From: JAZRWQ01 sp045599805
GTDB taxonomy: Bacteria > Bacillota > Clostridia > Oscillospirales > UMGS1783
Reading direction: 5' to 3'
Assembly (NCBI GenBank): GCA_045599805.1
Contig: JAZRWQ010000059.1
Span: 1-36,532, forward strand
DNA: 36,532 nt
The notes beneath the pieces are model-generated. The model was not told where the DNA came from and did not search any database. It saw only the letters and a list, made by a program, of their open reading frames with translations. The position numbers and the translations under genes are program-made. Below, in pieces: positions 29,295-36,532 of the stretch; within the stretch, counting starts at the first letter, position 1, and each line of letters starts with the position of its first letter.

Positions 29295-29998
29295 TTGCTC
29301 TTATTCCTTTCCTGCTTTTCACGCTCCGCCTGACTCAGTCTCAGGTAGACCGGCATAATATCTTTGAAATTCTGCGGGCGGAAGGTGCACAGCGCCGTTT
29401 CGTTTGCCGCCGCAAGGCATACCGAATCCGCTCTCAGATATATGTCATTTCCGCTTGCAAGTACCGTTTTTGTCCCGTTATCCATGCTATCATATACTAA
29501 ACGGGCGCCGTCTCCGATAAGGAGTATCGGCTTGTCGTAATTTTTCAAATCGGCTTTAAGCTCGTCCACCGATAAGGCCCTGTCATCGCATATTCTGAAA
29601 AGAACGCCGTCTTTGAATTCGAAAAGCGCGTTGTAAACCTGTGCGCGTCTCGCATCAAGGCAGGGGCATATTATCCCGTTAAAATCGGTTACGTTGTAGC
29701 ACAGCGCCTCCAGAGAGGATATCCCTATCATCGGTATATCGCCGCCCTGCGCGATGCCCTTTGCCGTCGCAAGCCCTATTCTTATTCCGGTAAATGAGCC
29801 GGGTCCTATCGTAACGGCGATATAGTCGGTTTCGTTTAAGTTCGCGTTTGAAACCTCATATATGCTTTTTATTATAGGCAGCAGCGTTTCGCTGTGCGTA
29901 AGCGTACCGTTTATACTGAATGAGGCGCAGATTCTTCCGTCCTCATAAAGCGCGGCGCTGCATGCCTTTGTGCAGCATTCGATTCCGAGTATCTTCAA
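29291..29998 (-). CDS. tsaB: tRNA threonylcarbamoyladenosine biosynthesis protein TsaB
   Basis: TsaB is the ASKHA-fold scaffold of the TsaBDE complex that makes t6A at position 37 of ANN-decoding tRNAs. The 235-residue protein begins ILGIECCTKACSAAL and has the family motif ITVGPGSFTGIRIGLATAKG near residues 62-82 (here ITIGPGSFTG-like). It overlaps tsaE by 4 bases and rpiB by 4. The catalytic partner TsaD is not in the window; rimI is also absent. Confidence 0.93.
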   Translation of the reverse strand: MKILGIECCTKACSAALYEDGRICASFSINGTLTHSETLLPIIKSIYEVSNANLNETDYIAVTIGPGSFTGIRIGLATAKGIAQGGDIPMIGISSLEALCYNVTDFNGIICPCLDARRAQVYNALFEFKDGVLFRICDDRALSVDELKADLKNYDKPILLIGDGARLVYDSMDNGTKTVLASGNDIYLRADSVCLAAANETALCTFRPQNFKDIMPVYLRLSQAEREKQERNKSK

Positions 29999-30414
29999 AG
30001 TTCTGCTCCTTCGATATCTATTATGCGGTCGTCTTCATTTTCGCCGTAGCTTATGCTTATTTTAATATGCTTTTCGGGAATGGCGTTTTCAATATTTTCG
30101 CACCATTCACAGGCAACTATCGAGCCGTCCTCGCAGTAATCGTAAAAGCCGGTGTCTTCAAGCATATCCTCATTTATCCGGTACATATCAAAATGCGCAA
30201 GATTTATATTGCCTCTGTAAAGATGCACGATGTTGAAGGTCGGACTTGAAACGGGATCAATGCTTCCCAGCCCCAATGCGATTCCCGATATAAAGCAGGT
30301 CTTGCCTGCACCGAGATCGCCGTAAAAGGCCAAAAAATCGCCCCTTGTCAGCTTTTGCGCAAGCTTTTGTCCAAGCGAGCGTGTTTCATTGTAGTCATGG
30401 GATATATATTTCAT
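29995..30414 (-). CDS. tsaE: tRNA threonylcarbamoyladenosine biosynthesis ATPase TsaE
   Basis: P-loop ATPase of the t6A complex. The 139-residue protein has Walker A in GDLGAGKT (near residues 33-40), the SPTFNIVHLY motif and the DMYRI block, all typical of TsaE. The ATG at 30414 is preceded by GGGGAG 8 bases upstream; the longer frame (22 more residues) starts inside the promoter region. It is the first gene of the operon, with its -10 element about 30 bases away. Confidence 0.93.
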   Translation of the reverse strand: MKYISHDYNETRSLGQKLAQKLTRGDFLAFYGDLGAGKTCFISGIALGLGSIDPVSSPTFNIVHLYRGNINLAHFDMYRINEDMLEDTGFYDYCEDGSIVACEWCENIENAIPEKHIKISISYGENEDDRIIDIEGAEL

Positions 30415-30441
30415 ACAAACACTCCCCGATATTTCCTTAAC

Positions 30442-30470
30442 AGTATAACATAAAGAGTCAAACCTTTCAA
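30442..30470 (-). promoter_or_regulatory. Sigma-A promoter of the tsaE operon
   Basis: On the minus strand TTGAAA (30470-30465), 17 bases, TATACT (30447-30442), with an extended -10 (TGT before TATACT). Confidence 0.78.
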
Positions 30471-30479
30471 CCTTACGCA

Positions 30480-30508
30480 TTGATTTTTTGTATATTTAAC
30501 GCTATACT
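30480..30508 (+). promoter_or_regulatory. Sigma-A promoter of addB-addA
   Basis: TTGATT (30480-30485), 17 bases, TATACT (30503-30508), 30 bases before the ATG. Its -35 is only 9 bases from the -35 of the divergent tsaE promoter. Confidence 0.72.
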
Positions 30509-30537
30509 ATAACTAATAAACATAAAGGAAGGTCATA

Positions 30538-33500
30538 ATGCTTACCTTATACTATTCCAATATCGGAAATAAGTACCGAAAAAAACTGTACAGCGCCTTT
30601 TCGCGGGATATCGGGAGCAAAAAGAACTCTCTTCTGCTCGTGCCCGAGCAGTTCACCGTCCATGCCGAAAAGGAGATATATTCGCTGTCCGGTTCCTTTG
30701 CAGGGAACTGTGAGGTCGTAAGCTTCAGGCGTCTGTGCTACCGCATACTTTTTGCCGCCGGACGTCTCCATTCGTCGCGCCTTGACAAGGCAGGCAAGGC
30801 GGCGGTTCTGCACCGTGTGTTAAATGACCTTAAGGATGATTTCGAATATTTCAACGGCGTAAAAATAAGCAGCGCTTTTATATCCTCCCTTATGGATTTT
30901 CTGGACGAGCTTTCAAGATGCGAGGTAAGTGCCCTGCAGCTTATCGAGGCAGGGCGGAAAATGAAAAAAGGGCGCACCCGCGATAAGCTTAATGAGATAG
31001 GTCTTATACTTTCCGCTTATGAGGGAATGCTTCGAGAAATAGGCGAGTCGGTTGACAGTGAAATAACCTCGGCAAAAAAGGCGCTTGACGATACCGATGT
31101 TTTCAACGGCTTCAATATCTACATAGACGGATTCTATTCATTCAGCCCGGAGGAATACAGTTTGATATCACGCCTTATGTCAAGATGCGATATCACCGTT
31201 TCACTCTTTACACCCGATTTAAAGGATAAGGACGGCGGCTACGGTTTATTCTCTGATGTAAAGGCCACCGCATACACCCTTAAAATGATGGCGGACAATA
31301 AGGGCGTAAAGGTTATTGAAGATAAATCGGACGATGAAAGCTATTATTCCTCCGATGTTTTAAAGCATATTGCAAATAGCGCTTTTCAGTCCAAAACAAA
31401 ATATGACGGGGACTTAACCGGTCTTACCGTATACCGTGCTCCCGATGCATACGGCGAGGCAGTGTACGCCGCATCGCGCATAAAGGAGCTTGTACGTAAG
31501 GACGGTATGTCGTATGATGATTTTGCCGTTTTGGTAAGGGATGAAAATAACTATAAGGGCGTTATCGACAGCGTATTTTCCCTTTACGGCATACCGGTAT
31601 TTGCCGATAAACGCACTCCCTTATCGGTAAAGCCTCCCGTGCTTTTCATAAAGACGGCATTGCAGATAGCCGCCGGAAGATTTACCGCCGACGATATTTT
31701 GCTGTACGCCAAAACCGGACTCACCGATGTCGAGCCGGAGATGCTTGCAAAAATACAGCGCTACTGCAATATATGGAATGTCGGCGCATCACAGTGGTTT
31801 TCGGGCGATTTCGACAGCAATCCCAACGGCTTCTCGTCCGAAAAGACGGAAAGCGACAAGGCGCTTCTCGATCAGATAAATAAGAGTAAGGATATAATCG
31901 TTGCTCCGCTTAAAACTCTGAGAGAAAACTTAAAGGGCAGCTGCCGCGATATGTGCCGCGCCGTAACCGATTTCGTAAAGGAAATAAATCTTCCCGATAA
32001 GCTTAAATCGCAGGCGGAAAAACTCAAAGCTATGGGCGAGTATGAGCTGTGTCAGGAGAGCGAGCAGTCGTATGATACCTTCATGCGCGCTGTCGAGCAG
32101 ATATATCTTGCATCCGATGACAGGGAAGTAACCGTCGCATATTTTACGGATTTGCTTCTGAATTGCCTTTCGTTTTACGATATCGGCAGGATCCCCACAA
32201 GCCTTGACGAGGTCATCTTCGGTACGCCGGACAGACTTAAGACCATGGGCAAAAAGTGCGTATTCCTGCTCGGCATGAACGACGGCGAATTTCCGAAAAA
32301 CATACCCGATAACGGGCTTGTAAACGACAGCGACCGTATATCTCTCTCCCGGCTCGGTGTTGAGCTTGACAGCATAGCCGACGAAAAGATGTTCAAGGAG
32401 CGCTTTTATGCCTACTGCGCCCTTACCCTGCCGAGCAAATATCTTTATATAACGAGTGCCGCCATGAATTCGGAAAAGCAGGCAATATCGCCGTCATATT
32501 ATATTGATATGCTTACCGAGCTTACCGGCGCCCCCGTTCAGTTTGAGGACAGCGCCCCCATACAGGACAAGTCGCTTCTTTTCTCCATGCTTATAAAGGG
32601 CGGACTTAAAGATAAAAAGCTGCTTTCATATTTTGAAAACGATCCGCATTATGCTGATGTTATAGAAAAGGCAAGAGAGTTTTCAAATTTCGGCAAGGAC
32701 GAAACGGCGCTGTCTCAAAAGCTGAACGAAAGGCTGTCCGGTAAAGGCCTGAGCGCATCTCCCACAAGGCTCGAATCGTATTTTTCCTGTAGATTTATGC
32801 ACTTTTGCAAATACGTGCTCGGCATAAGAGCTGACCGCAAGGCCGAGATAAATTCCTCCGAGGTCGGCAACTTCATACACAGCGGACTGGAAACCATCCT
32901 TCGTGATTTTGCCGCATCCGGCATAGATTTTTACAATACTCCCCGTGAAGAGATAGAAAAGAAGATAGACGAAATGACAAGGGTTTATCTTGAGGGGTAT
33001 CTCGGCGGAAGCGAGGGCAAATCCGAAAGATTTTTGGCGCTCTTCAACCGCCTTAAAAACTGCCTGTGTTCTCTCGTGCTTCGCCTTTGCGATGAATTTT
33101 CAACCTGCTCATTCAAAACCGTTGACTGGGAGCTTGGTATAGGCGACAACGGCCCGATACCCTCCAAGGAAGTAGTTTTCGACGGCGGCAGTATCCGCAT
33201 AAGCGGCAAGGCAGACAGAGTTGATATGTACAGCGACGGCGAAAAGAGCTATGTCAGGGTAGTCGATTATAAAACCGGTCATAAGGACTTTTCGATGAAC
33301 GATATTTACAACGGCATCAATCTTCAGATGTTTTTGTATCTTTTCTCCATTTGTCAAAACGGCGCTGATTACTACGGAGTAAGTCCGACTCCTGCCGGAG
33401 TGCTGTATTATCCTGCCGATGAGCGTGTCCCCACGGTAAATCGCGGTGCGACAAGCACCGATATAGAAAAGGAAAAGGAGAAGTTGCGCAGACAAAAGGG

Positions 33501-33849
33501 ACTTTTGCTTAACGATATCAAAATCATCGAAGCAATGGATTCTACCGTGTCCGGCAAATTTATTCCCGCAACCCTTAAGAAGGACGGCTCGCTTACAAAG
33601 TCGGATAAGCTGATAACCCTACACGGCTTTGAAGCCATAGAGCGCCATATAGAAAAGATAATAAAGGAAATCGGCGAGGAAATGATCAAGGGCAACGTAA
33701 CCCCCAATCCCTTCAAAACGACCACTGCCAATTCCTGCCGCTACTGTGACTATGCACCGATATGCGGCTATGAGCCGATAAGAGGCGGAAGACAGTATAA
33801 GGACTATAAATCAAGTGAATTGTACGCGGAGGTAAATGCAGATGAGTAA
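30538..33849 (+). CDS. addB: ATP-dependent helicase/nuclease subunit AddB
   Basis: AddB is the Chi-recognising, nuclease-bearing partner of AddA in double-strand break repair. The 1103-residue protein has the RecB-like nuclease domain at the C terminus, with GKADRVDM and VVDYKTGHKDF providing the acidic and lysine residues, and the iron-sulfur cluster cysteines in SCRFMHFCKY (about residue 756) and CRYCDYAPIC (about 1067-1077). The N terminus, MLTLYYSNIGNKYRKKL, stands where B. subtilis AddB has the Walker A GRSGSGKT, but here that motif is absent. The ATG has AAGGAAGG upstream. It overlaps addA by eight bases. Confidence 0.93.
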   Translation: MLTLYYSNIGNKYRKKLYSAFSRDIGSKKNSLLLVPEQFTVHAEKEIYSLSGSFAGNCEVVSFRRLCYRILFAAGRLHSSRLDKAGKAAVLHRVLNDLKDDFEYFNGVKISSAFISSLMDFLDELSRCEVSALQLIEAGRKMKKGRTRDKLNEIGLILSAYEGMLREIGESVDSEITSAKKALDDTDVFNGFNIYIDGFYSFSPEEYSLISRLMSRCDITVSLFTPDLKDKDGGYGLFSDVKATAYTLKMMADNKGVKVIEDKSDDESYYSSDVLKHIANSAFQSKTKYDGDLTGLTVYRAPDAYGEAVYAASRIKELVRKDGMSYDDFAVLVRDENNYKGVIDSVFSLYGIPVFADKRTPLSVKPPVLFIKTALQIAAGRFTADDILLYAKTGLTDVEPEMLAKIQRYCNIWNVGASQWFSGDFDSNPNGFSSEKTESDKALLDQINKSKDIIVAPLKTLRENLKGSCRDMCRAVTDFVKEINLPDKLKSQAEKLKAMGEYELCQESEQSYDTFMRAVEQIYLASDDREVTVAYFTDLLLNCLSFYDIGRIPTSLDEVIFGTPDRLKTMGKKCVFLLGMNDGEFPKNIPDNGLVNDSDRISLSRLGVELDSIADEKMFKERFYAYCALTLPSKYLYITSAAMNSEKQAISPSYYIDMLTELTGAPVQFEDSAPIQDKSLLFSMLIKGGLKDKKLLSYFENDPHYADVIEKAREFSNFGKDETALSQKLNERLSGKGLSASPTRLESYFSCRFMHFCKYVLGIRADRKAEINSSEVGNFIHSGLETILRDFAASGIDFYNTPREEIEKKIDEMTRVYLEGYLGGSEGKSERFLALFNRLKNCLCSLVLRLCDEFSTCSFKTVDWELGIGDNGPIPSKEVVFDGGSIRISGKADRVDMYSDGEKSYVRVVDYKTGHKDFSMNDIYNGINLQMFLYLFSICQNGADYYGVSPTPAGVLYYPADERVPTVNRGATSTDIEKEKEKLRRQKGLLLNDIKIIEAMDSTVSGKFIPATLKKDGSLTKSDKLITLHGFEAIERHIEKIIKEIGEEMIKGNVTPNPFKTTTANSCRYCDYAPICGYEPIRGGRQYKDYKSSELYAEVNADE

Positions 33850-36532
33850 TCCAATATTTACCGTTGAGCAAAAACAGGAAACCGTGCCGCAGGCAAAGGC
33901 CAGGAACTGGACGCCGGCACAGAAAAAAGCAATAGAAATATCCGGCGGCAAGGTGCTTGTATCCGCCGCGGCAGGCAGCGGCAAAACCGCGGTGCTCACC
34001 GCGCGCGTTATCGAGCAGATAAAGGCAGGCGCGGATATAGGCAGATTTTTGATAGTAACCTTTACCAAGGCGGCGGCAGGCGAAATGCGTGCAAGAATAC
34101 GCAGCGCTTTGCAGAAGGAGCTTGATAAGGATCCCGACAACAGGCATCTTTTCAAGCAGAGCCTTACGGTAAGCCGCGCAAGGATATGCACGATAGACTC
34201 TTTCTGTTCCGATGTTGTGAGAAAGAATTTCCAAAAATGCAATGTCGCTTCCGATTTCAGAATATGCGATAACGCCGATGACGAGCTGATACGCAGAGAA
34301 GCTTTGGAAATGGTATTTGAGGAGCATTACGGCGGTAAAAATCCCGGCTTTGAAAGAGGCGTTGCCATATTCAGCGGCGCGAAAAACGACAGCGGATTTT
34401 TCGAGCTTGTTTATTCCGTTATAAAATGGCTGGGTTCCCTGCCGTATCCGGTCGAGCATATCGAGTATTATGCGGATATGTGGGATCCGGACGGCGAATA
34501 TGCCGATATGTATAAAACTCCGTGGTTCAAAACGGTATTTGAATATTGTCTGTCCCAGCTCAAGCAGTACATCTCCGGCTATGAATATGCGCTTTCATTA
34601 ATGAGCCCGGGCGACGGCATGGAAAACTATCATGATGCGATGAGCGCTGAGCTTGCCGCAATGAAAGAAACGTCATCTCAAACCGATCCCGAGGAGTTTA
34701 TCGAGTCGTTATGCCGTATCGTTTTCGGAAGCCCCGAGGCAAGGAAAAAGCCGAAAGTGGACGAGCTTTTAAGAGAAACCGTCAAGGGTATAAGGGATAA
34801 AGTCAAATTATCCGTAAACGATATGCGAAACGATATTCTTGCAACCACGCCCGAGCAATATCTTTCGGATATGGATGATTTCTATCCCGTTATCAAGTCG
34901 ATAAGCGGGATCATTAAGGAATTTTACGTTAAGCAGTATGAAATCAAAGGCGAGCGCAACTGCTGGTCATTCGCCGACATCGCCGGTAAGGCACTGTCGC
35001 TGCTTATTGATGAATACGATATCAAAACCGGTAAGTTTACGCCCTCCGACATCGCCGTTGAGATGCGTGATGAATTTGACAGAATACTGCTTGACGAATA
35101 TCAGGACACAAACCTTCTGCAGGATCTTATTTTCCGTTCGGTTTCTCAAAATGAGGAGAATATCTACTGCGTAGGTGATATAAAGCAGTCCATCTACCGT
35201 TTCAGAAGAACGATGCCCTCGATATTCTTAAATCTTGCAAAGAGCGCCGATCCCACCTGCGAGAGCTTTCCGGCGCTTGTGAATCTCGAGAAAAATTTCC
35301 GTTCCTCAAACGGGGTTATAGATTTTGTCAATTATTTCTTCGGCACGCTTATGAGCAAAAATGCCGCCGAAATAGAATACGACGACAGCCAGAAGCTTTA
35401 CGTCGGAAAGCCGTATCCCGAAAACGATTATGCGACCAAAGCGGTAATTATCAACAATACGCAGCTTTCCGAGGATGAATACGGCGCGGATGACCGTAAC
35501 GACTATGCGCAGGGCAAAACCTGCGGCATGGAAATAATAAAGCTTATGCAGTCGGGCAGAACGGTTATAGACGCGGACAGCGGTAACCCCCGTCCCATCC
35601 GTCTTTCGGATATCGCCGTGCTCATGCGCTCTCCGGCAAGGCGTGTCAAGGGATTTATCAATGCACTGAAAGACCTCGGAATTGCCGCTTACAGCGATAT
35701 GAATACCGAGCTGTACGACCATTACGAGGTGCTGTTCACCATCGCTTTTTTGGAGGCTGTTGACGATCCGTACAAGGATCTCTCACTTGCCGCCGCTTTG
35801 CGTTCGCCGCTTTTCGGTTTCGGCGTGCAGGAATTAACCGATATTACCGAAAATGAAGAGGGAGACACCCTTTACGATAAGCTTAAAAGCAGCGCTGCCG
35901 TAAACGAAAAAAGCCGCAGAGCCTGCGATGCGCTCGAATACTACGCATCCCAGGCCATACAGCTTCCGGTTTATCGCCTTATATGGCAGATTTACGGCGA
36001 TTTCAGGATATTCGATCTTCTGCCGCCTTTGGGGCAGGCGCAGTTACGAAAAGAAAATCTTATAAAGCTTTACCGTCAGGCGGAAAAATACGAAAACAGC
36101 TCATTAAAGGGGCTTTACGGTTTTCTGCGCTATATTGAAAAGACAAGAGAGCAGGATACCTCCGGCGAACAAAACAGTGCGCCGGCAGGCGACTATGTAA
36201 AGGTAACCACCATACATAAGTCCAAGGGGCTTGAATATCCCATCGTGTTCGTCTGCGAGTTTGACAGACAGATGAACAGCTCGGACGAAAATGAACATAT
36301 TCTTCTGCACGATGAGCTTGGCGTAGGCAGCATACTTTACGATTTCACAAATAATGTAAGATACCGCACCCTGCAGTACGAGGCGCTGCGCATAGCCATC
36401 AAAAAAGAACGTATTGCGGAGGAAATGCGCCTATTATATGTTGCCTTTACAAGGGCAAAGGAAAAATTATATCTTGTCTTGAGCAGTAAGGATAATCTTA
36501 AAAAGAGTCTTATGAACATAATTCCCTATGAG
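33842..36532 (+). CDS. addA: ATP-dependent helicase/nuclease subunit AddA, 5' part (3' end outside window)
   Basis: UvrD-family helicase of the AddAB repair complex, 897 codons in view and still open at the last base. Walker A is SAAAGSGKTAV (near residues 41-51), motif Ib/TKAAAGEM follows, motif II is LLDEYQDTN, motif III VGDIKQSIYRFR, the later motifs TTIHKSKGLEYP and LLYVAFTRAKEKLYL. The C-terminal RecB-like nuclease domain should lie beyond the end. ATG 33842 has GGAGG 9 bases upstream and overlaps the addB stop. Order addB-addA is the Firmicutes standard. Confidence 0.95.
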   Translation, partial: MSNPIFTVEQKQETVPQAKARNWTPAQKKAIEISGGKVLVSAAAGSGKTAVLTARVIEQIKAGADIGRFLIVTFTKAAAGEMRARIRSALQKELDKDPDNRHLFKQSLTVSRARICTIDSFCSDVVRKNFQKCNVASDFRICDNADDELIRREALEMVFEEHYGGKNPGFERGVAIFSGAKNDSGFFELVYSVIKWLGSLPYPVEHIEYYADMWDPDGEYADMYKTPWFKTVFEYCLSQLKQYISGYEYALSLMSPGDGMENYHDAMSAELAAMKETSSQTDPEEFIESLCRIVFGSPEARKKPKVDELLRETVKGIRDKVKLSVNDMRNDILATTPEQYLSDMDDFYPVIKSISGIIKEFYVKQYEIKGERNCWSFADIAGKALSLLIDEYDIKTGKFTPSDIAVEMRDEFDRILLDEYQDTNLLQDLIFRSVSQNEENIYCVGDIKQSIYRFRRTMPSIFLNLAKSADPTCESFPALVNLEKNFRSSNGVIDFVNYFFGTLMSKNAAEIEYDDSQKLYVGKPYPENDYATKAVIINNTQLSEDEYGADDRNDYAQGKTCGMEIIKLMQSGRTVIDADSGNPRPIRLSDIAVLMRSPARRVKGFINALKDLGIAAYSDMNTELYDHYEVLFTIAFLEAVDDPYKDLSLAAALRSPLFGFGVQELTDITENEEGDTLYDKLKSSAAVNEKSRRACDALEYYASQAIQLPVYRLIWQIYGDFRIFDLLPPLGQAQLRKENLIKLYRQAEKYENSSLKGLYGFLRYIEKTREQDTSGEQNSAPAGDYVKVTTIHKSKGLEYPIVFVCEFDRQMNSSDENEHILLHDELGVGSILYDFTNNVRYRTLQYEALRIAIKKERIAEEMRLLYVAFTRAKEKLYLVLSSKDNLKKSLMNIIPYE

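Noticed and set aside
33713..34459. Minus-strand open frame of 248 codons near the right end.
   Set aside because: It is antisense to addA, whose helicase motifs are unmistakable.

Overview
The window is chromosomal DNA of a Firmicute, most likely a gut-type member of the Clostridia. The evidence is the short-spaced operons joined by ATGA overlaps, AGGAGG ribosome binding sites, several near-consensus sigma-A promoters (two perfect ones, at 13048-13076 and 14441-14469), and clostridial family content: ECF transporter module, rplS-lepB-rbgA-rnhB-yraN order, AddAB rather than RecBCD, DUF1540, DUF5711, a short SigH-like sigma factor and a SpoIIQ-like M23 protein. Both window ends cut through genes (ecfA1 at the left, addA at the right).

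Layout. 1-7551 (+) is one long run: ecfA1 (3' part), ecfA2, ecfT, truA, a DUF5711-like beta-propeller protein, a CvpA-like protein, pgsA and a ClpE-type AAA+ unfoldase. 7567-11971 (+) starts at a clear promoter: rplS, terminator, lepB, rbgA, rnhB, yraN, thrC. A small DUF1540 protein (-) and a metallophosphoesterase (+) follow. 12954-13432 has no protein gene but holds a perfect promoter, about 300 nt of highly foldable sequence and a strong terminator: a free-standing structured RNA. The minus strand then carries a zinc-ribbon protein, a 60-nt tRNA-like element without room for an anticodon arm, and a SigH-like sigma factor. 14550-18166 (+) is cysteine desulfurase, thiI, cinA. An M23 protein (-) converges on cinA. 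19027-20676 (+) pairs a ThyX-like protein that lacks the ThyX signature with cysK. 20715-22728 (+) is a Gfo/Idh/MocA oxidoreductase with an AraC regulator.

22747-27049 is a decayed integrated element, visibly more AT-rich in its centre. It has a broken HTH gene (in-frame TGA), a small serine recombinase, a self-terminated cargo cassette (two SHOCT-domain membrane proteins and a HEPN-motif protein), a DUF3847 gene of the kind found on conjugative elements, and the C-terminal remnant of a large serine recombinase (DUF4368 type). Its two edges carry an 18-bp perfect inverted repeat. I read this as the two arms of one bidirectional terminator that stood between the convergent araC and alcohol dehydrogenase genes and was split by the insertion, with a second 11-bp inverted repeat just inside, as expected of B/B' and P/P' half-sites of a serine integrase.

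27066-30447 (-) is a five-gene operon read from a promoter at 30442-30470: tsaE, tsaB, rpiB, upp and an iron-containing alcohol dehydrogenase. A promoter almost back-to-back with it drives addB-addA (+) to the end of the window. No CRISPR array, rRNA, or intact tRNA was seen.
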